From positions 620,001 to 684,000 of the forward strand of contig NZ_FPAP01000003.1 in NCBI RefSeq assembly GCF_900116415.1: a stretch of DNA of 64,000 nucleotides. Reading direction: 5' to 3'. Source of the DNA: Chryseobacterium formosense. Its GTDB lineage: Bacteria; Bacteroidota; Bacteroidia; Flavobacteriales; Weeksellaceae. Shown here in pieces: positions 61,240 through 64,000 of the stretch; position 1 is the stretch's first letter; each line of letters opens with the position of its first letter. The notes under the pieces are model-generated. The model was not told the DNA's origin. It did not search any database and saw nothing but the letters and a program-made list of their open reading frames with translations. Both the position numbers and the translations under genes were made by a program.

Positions 61240-61836
61240 ATGATCATACCGGAAGAACTTTTATTTCAACATGGAGCAGTAGTTAAAAACTATTCTGAAT
61301 CTGAAATTATTTTCAGTGAAGGCCATAGTTCGAAATATTATTATCAGATACAGGAAGGTACTGTAAAAATCAGCAATATTTTTGGTGATGGTAAAGAATT
61401 CGTTCACGGTTTTCCTTTTAAAGGTCATTGTTTCGGTGAGTCGTACTTACTGACCGATAAACCGTATGCAATCAGTGCAACAGCCTTGACTGCATGTACA
61501 ATAATCTGCTTAGCTAAGGATGCATATCTGAATCTCGTAAAAAATAATCTGGAAGTGTTGCGTGATGTTAATCGCTACACGGCAGAGCGTCTTCATTTCA
61601 GATACTTGATATCTTCTTTTTTAGCGATAAGTGATCCGTTGATGAGGATTCAAAAGCTACTTGATCATCTAAAAGATTATTATGGTTACTCTGAACCCTA
61701 TAGCTTCCCTGTGCCATTTACCAGACATCAGCTGGCAAGCCTTACTGGTTTACGAGTGGAAACAATCATCAGGGTCATTAAAAAAATGCAGGCTCTGCAA
61801 ATCTTAAGAATCGAACACAGCAAAATTTACTATTAA
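61240..61836 (+). CDS. Crp/Fnr-family transcriptional regulator
   Basis: 198 aa. The N-terminal cyclic-nucleotide-binding-type beta roll (about 20-120) is followed by a C-terminal winged HTH, FTRHQLASLTGLRVETIIRV and KKMQALQILRIEHSK, the normal Crp/Fnr recognition part. No Cys cluster for an iron-sulfur cluster is seen, so oxygen sensing through [4Fe-4S] is unlikely. Ligand unknown. Confidence 0.9.
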   Translation: MIIPEELLFQHGAVVKNYSESEIIFSEGHSSKYYYQIQEGTVKISNIFGDGKEFVHGFPFKGHCFGESYLLTDKPYAISATALTACTIICLAKDAYLNLVKNNLEVLRDVNRYTAERLHFRYLISSFLAISDPLMRIQKLLDHLKDYYGYSEPYSFPVPFTRHQLASLTGLRVETIIRVIKKMQALQILRIEHSKIYY

Positions 61837-61869
61837 GATTTTTTTATGATATCATAATTGCTTTGGTTC

Positions 61870-61877
61870 TATATTTG
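61870..61877 (+). promoter_or_regulatory. -7 box before the SpoIIAA-like gene
   Basis: TATATTTG, 30 bp before the ATG at 61908. It excludes the longer start at 61863, which would lie upstream of the box. Confidence 0.5.
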
Positions 61878-61907
61878 ATACCTCTCTCCTACACCAAAAA
61901 TATTCAT

Positions 61908-62264
61908 ATGATTTCTTTACTCAACGATGCTCCGGAAAACGTGGCAGCATTCAGTGCAAGCGGCGATATTAGTCTAACTGATTTTGAAAACATTATCATT
62001 CCTCATGTGGAAAAGAAAATGGAAAGGTTTAATGAATTAAACTACCTCCTCTATCTTAATAATGATTTACCAAAAACTGATGTCGATGTATGGTTATCCC
62101 AATCTCTTTTAAAACTAAATAAAATTTCATCTTGCAATCGTGCTGCCATTATAAGTGATGATTTCGGATTGCAAAAGATTACCGCCTTACATACAAATAA
62201 GTTCAGAATTTTTTCCACCGATAATGTCTATAATGCAATGTATTGGTGTAACAATGGCAACTGA
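61908..62264 (+). CDS. SpoIIAA-like protein (STAS/SEC14 type)
   Basis: 118 aa from the ATG at 61908. GDISLTDFENIIIPHVEKKM (about 20-39) is a SpoIIAA-like fold start, then YLLYLNNDLP and RAAIISDDFGLQKITA (about 80-97). The PF11964-type family adopts a STAS-like alpha/beta fold; members are common single-domain proteins in Bacteroidetes, with no known substrate. It lies 71 bp after the Crp/Fnr gene and has its own -7 box. Confidence 0.8.
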   Translation: MISLLNDAPENVAAFSASGDISLTDFENIIIPHVEKKMERFNELNYLLYLNNDLPKTDVDVWLSQSLLKLNKISSCNRAAIISDDFGLQKITALHTNKFRIFSTDNVYNAMYWCNNGN

Positions 62265-62320
62265 AACCCAGCATAATTTGTATACGATTAAACTACTATT
62301 AACTGTTCAAATAAGTACAG

Positions 62321-62794
62321 GTGAATATAATATCATTTGAAAAAAATGTTTCTCGGGAAACAATCGATAACAATCGGGAGAATTTAAAAATTGCTCAACT
62401 CAATCTTTCAGATTTTAACAAAAGAATGGGAAAAGACTATGATCTTCTTTGTAGGTTTACAAACGACCATCCTAGATTTTTTTTACTGCAGGACTTAAGA
62501 TATCCCGAAAACACCAATACAATAGCAAGTCAAATCAATTGGCTGCTAATGTGGAAAAGGGAAATTAAAGACAGAATATATTTTAAGATATTTTTTAATG
62601 ATATTCAGAGAGAATTTGAAGAAATTAGCCGATACCATTCTCCCTACATTCAAAAAGACAACGTATATTATAAAGCGGTGGAAGATTTTAAAAAGAAATA
62701 TACAGACTATGCCCCGCTAGGTTTTTTAAGTAAAGAAGATGAAGATTATATCAAAGATGAAATAAATAAAAAATTTTTAAAGTATATCGAATAA
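62321..62794 (+). CDS. Hypothetical protein, probable GTG start
   Basis: 157 aa with no recognised family. Charged and helical, rich in Lys, Asp, Phe and Tyr, without signal peptide or membrane segment; segments NDHPRFFLLQDLRYPENTNT and QINWLLMWKREIKDRIY are distinctive. The start GTG at 62321 is the first in frame and follows AT-rich DNA without a clear -7 box, so the true start could be further in. Confidence 0.55.
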   Translation: MNIISFEKNVSRETIDNNRENLKIAQLNLSDFNKRMGKDYDLLCRFTNDHPRFFLLQDLRYPENTNTIASQINWLLMWKREIKDRIYFKIFFNDIQREFEEISRYHSPYIQKDNVYYKAVEDFKKKYTDYAPLGFLSKEDEDYIKDEINKKFLKYIE

Positions 62795-62981
62795 CGATAA
62801 AAATATTCTGCTTATAGAAATAGTGAAACACAAGTGTATTTACAGTTCAGAATTTACAACTAATAATCGAAATTATTTTTCCTTTCTCTAATTTACATTG
62901 TACTATATTCGACTACGATCATTTAAATTAAAGGCATGTTTTTAGATTACTTTAATTTTCATTCATTAAAAAACAAATACA

Positions 62982-63320
62982 ATGAATTTAAAACAAATAC
63001 TAAAAGAAGCCAATGCGTGCATAGCTAATGGTAACTACGATCAATTTTTAACATATTGTACAATTGATACCCACTGGACATTCGTAGGAGAAACATCTCT
63101 AACAGGAATTGATGAAGTCAGGGATTATATGAATGAAGCCTATATTAAACCACCTAAGTTTAAGGTTGATATAATGATAGAAGAAGGAAATTATTTAACA
63201 GCAGTAGGTACAATAAGCATTGTAAACACAAACTCTTTATGGATAGATTATGAGTATTGCGATGTATGGAGATTTGAAAATGGTAAGTTGGCGGAACTAA
63301 AAGCCTTTGTTGTCAATTGA
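62982..63320 (+). CDS. NTF2-like (SnoaL-type) protein
   Basis: 112 aa. The cone-shaped NTF2 fold is inferred from MNLKQILKEANACIANGNYD, YCTIDTHWTFVG (near 26-37), the conserved GIDEVRDYM helix and the terminal strand VWRFENGKLAELKAF (near 94-109). Such proteins can bind or isomerise small molecules. No catalytic residue can be assigned. Stands alone. Confidence 0.8.
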   Translation: MNLKQILKEANACIANGNYDQFLTYCTIDTHWTFVGETSLTGIDEVRDYMNEAYIKPPKFKVDIMIEEGNYLTAVGTISIVNTNSLWIDYEYCDVWRFENGKLAELKAFVVN

Positions 63321-63362
63321 TTAAATTCGTTAACACTTTGTAATATTGGATGACCTGGATCA

Positions 63363-63980
63363 CTATGAGGCAATCTCATTCACCTTACGAAAAGTAAGAT
63401 TGATTCGTTCTTTCATTAATTTAGATGATTTGGCAATACGATGTTCCCAATGTTCCTGAAGGTCCCCTTTCATCATCAGCAACGAGCCATGGGGAAGCGG
63501 AATACTATGCCTGCTCTGATGGTGGTTCAGCTTTCTGAAATCAAATCTCCTTGTTTGTCCGAGGCTTAGTGATGCGATAACTGGGCGATTTCCATACCTG
63601 CTTTCCTTATCTCTGTGCCAAGCCACGGAATCGTTGTGATCCCTGTACAGATTAAGAAGAACTGAATTGAACTCATAGCCAAAAGCTTCCTCTATTCTAC
63701 TTTTCAAGGAAAGTAACTCAGGTGTCCAGGCATTTACTTCAAATTCACTGCCTCCTAATTTGTAGGATTTCTCACTATCGCCATACCATGCTGTCAGGCG
63801 CGGAGTTACCACCTTTTTGTCATATATCGTCTGAACCCGCTGTTTCCATGGTGTATTATCAAGAAGTTTTGCAAAAAGTAAATCTGATTCTTCAGATGTT
63901 AAGAAGTGTTCTCTGAATTCCAACAAATCCTTTGGAAAAGTATAAAATTCCTCTGCGCTGAATAAACTGAGTTGACCCAT
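63363..63980 (-). CDS. alkB: Alpha-ketoglutarate-dependent DNA repair dioxygenase AlkB
   Basis: 205 aa; removes alkyl groups from 1-methyladenine and 3-methylcytosine by oxidative demethylation. The iron ligands are His and Asp in WHRDKE near 117 and His in HWEHRI near 174; the 2-oxoglutarate-binding Arg is in RINLTFRKV near 190, and LNLYRDHNDSVA near 105 is the nucleotide-recognition region. Intact by motif. Stands at the right edge of the window. Confidence 0.93.
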   Translation of the reverse strand: MGQLSLFSAEEFYTFPKDLLEFREHFLTSEESDLLFAKLLDNTPWKQRVQTIYDKKVVTPRLTAWYGDSEKSYKLGGSEFEVNAWTPELLSLKSRIEEAFGYEFNSVLLNLYRDHNDSVAWHRDKESRYGNRPVIASLSLGQTRRFDFRKLNHHQSRHSIPLPHGSLLMMKGDLQEHWEHRIAKSSKLMKERINLTFRKVNEIAS

Positions 63981-64000
63981 TGTGATATTAACTTTAATAT

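Overview
The window is chromosomal DNA from a Flavobacteriia member of the Chryseobacterium type (family Weeksellaceae); the genus is an inference. The DNA is AT-rich, lacks Shine-Dalgarno signals, and has many promoters with the Bacteroidetes -7 box TAnnTTTG. It encodes proteins with type IX secretion signals, a fused E1 alpha/beta dehydrogenase and a short archaeal/eukaryal-type prolyl-tRNA synthetase.

Layout. 1-3156: most of a giant repetitive secreted surface protein on the minus strand, running off the left edge and containing two copies of a 542-residue module. 3.4-20.8 kb: housekeeping genes: DNA polymerase III alpha fused to its own proofreading exonuclease, the E1 fusion, a bestrophin-like channel, a divergent Lrp regulator/PLP lyase pair, a glycosyltransferase, two methyltransferases, a ZIP transporter, a FadL-like porin and a Trp/Gly-rich lipoprotein. 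20.9-49.6 kb: proS, an OmpA-family protein, an Nramp transporter, grpE-dnaJ, a GH43 glycosidase, membrane proteins, an esterase, prfB, an amino-acid oxidase-like flavoprotein, a type IX secreted protein, an odd AAA ATPase, an ABC transporter, pruA, topoisomerase IB, an X-Pro aminopeptidase and mnmE.

Directly after mnmE the character changes. From 49.7 to about 59.5 kb lies an accessory, decaying region: a tyrosine recombinase broken by at least three lesions, an excisionase-like HTH protein, an intact hipBA toxin-antitoxin pair, a frameshifted TetR-type fragment, an RHS fragment, an AraC regulator divergent from a flavin monooxygenase operon, an Ntn amidase, a truncated membrane-protein ORF and a dead short-chain dehydrogenase. 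59.5-64 kb holds a stress-type flavin-fold protein, a small secreted beta-rich protein, a Crp/Fnr regulator, a SpoIIAA-like protein, an NTF2-like protein and alkB.

The most unusual structure is not a gene. Four intergenic elements of about 105-120 bp (near 11.7, 25.4, 25.5 and 48.05 kb) share conserved outer flanks. Three of them enclose a perfect 23-24 bp hairpin whose sequence differs in every copy while its length and tiny loop are kept; the fourth is a diverged subtype. Other repeats are a GCTCC/GGAGC dyad pair, a CGCCCTTTCAGGGC repeat pair, TAATGAGTAAT repeats and a 160-bp imperfect palindrome. Several regulatory arrangements can also be read directly: leaderless-type starts on divergent genes, an Lrp-type dyad, a 21-bp-spaced AraC direct repeat and an operator-like dyad over the mntH start region. 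I saw no tRNA, rRNA or CRISPR array.
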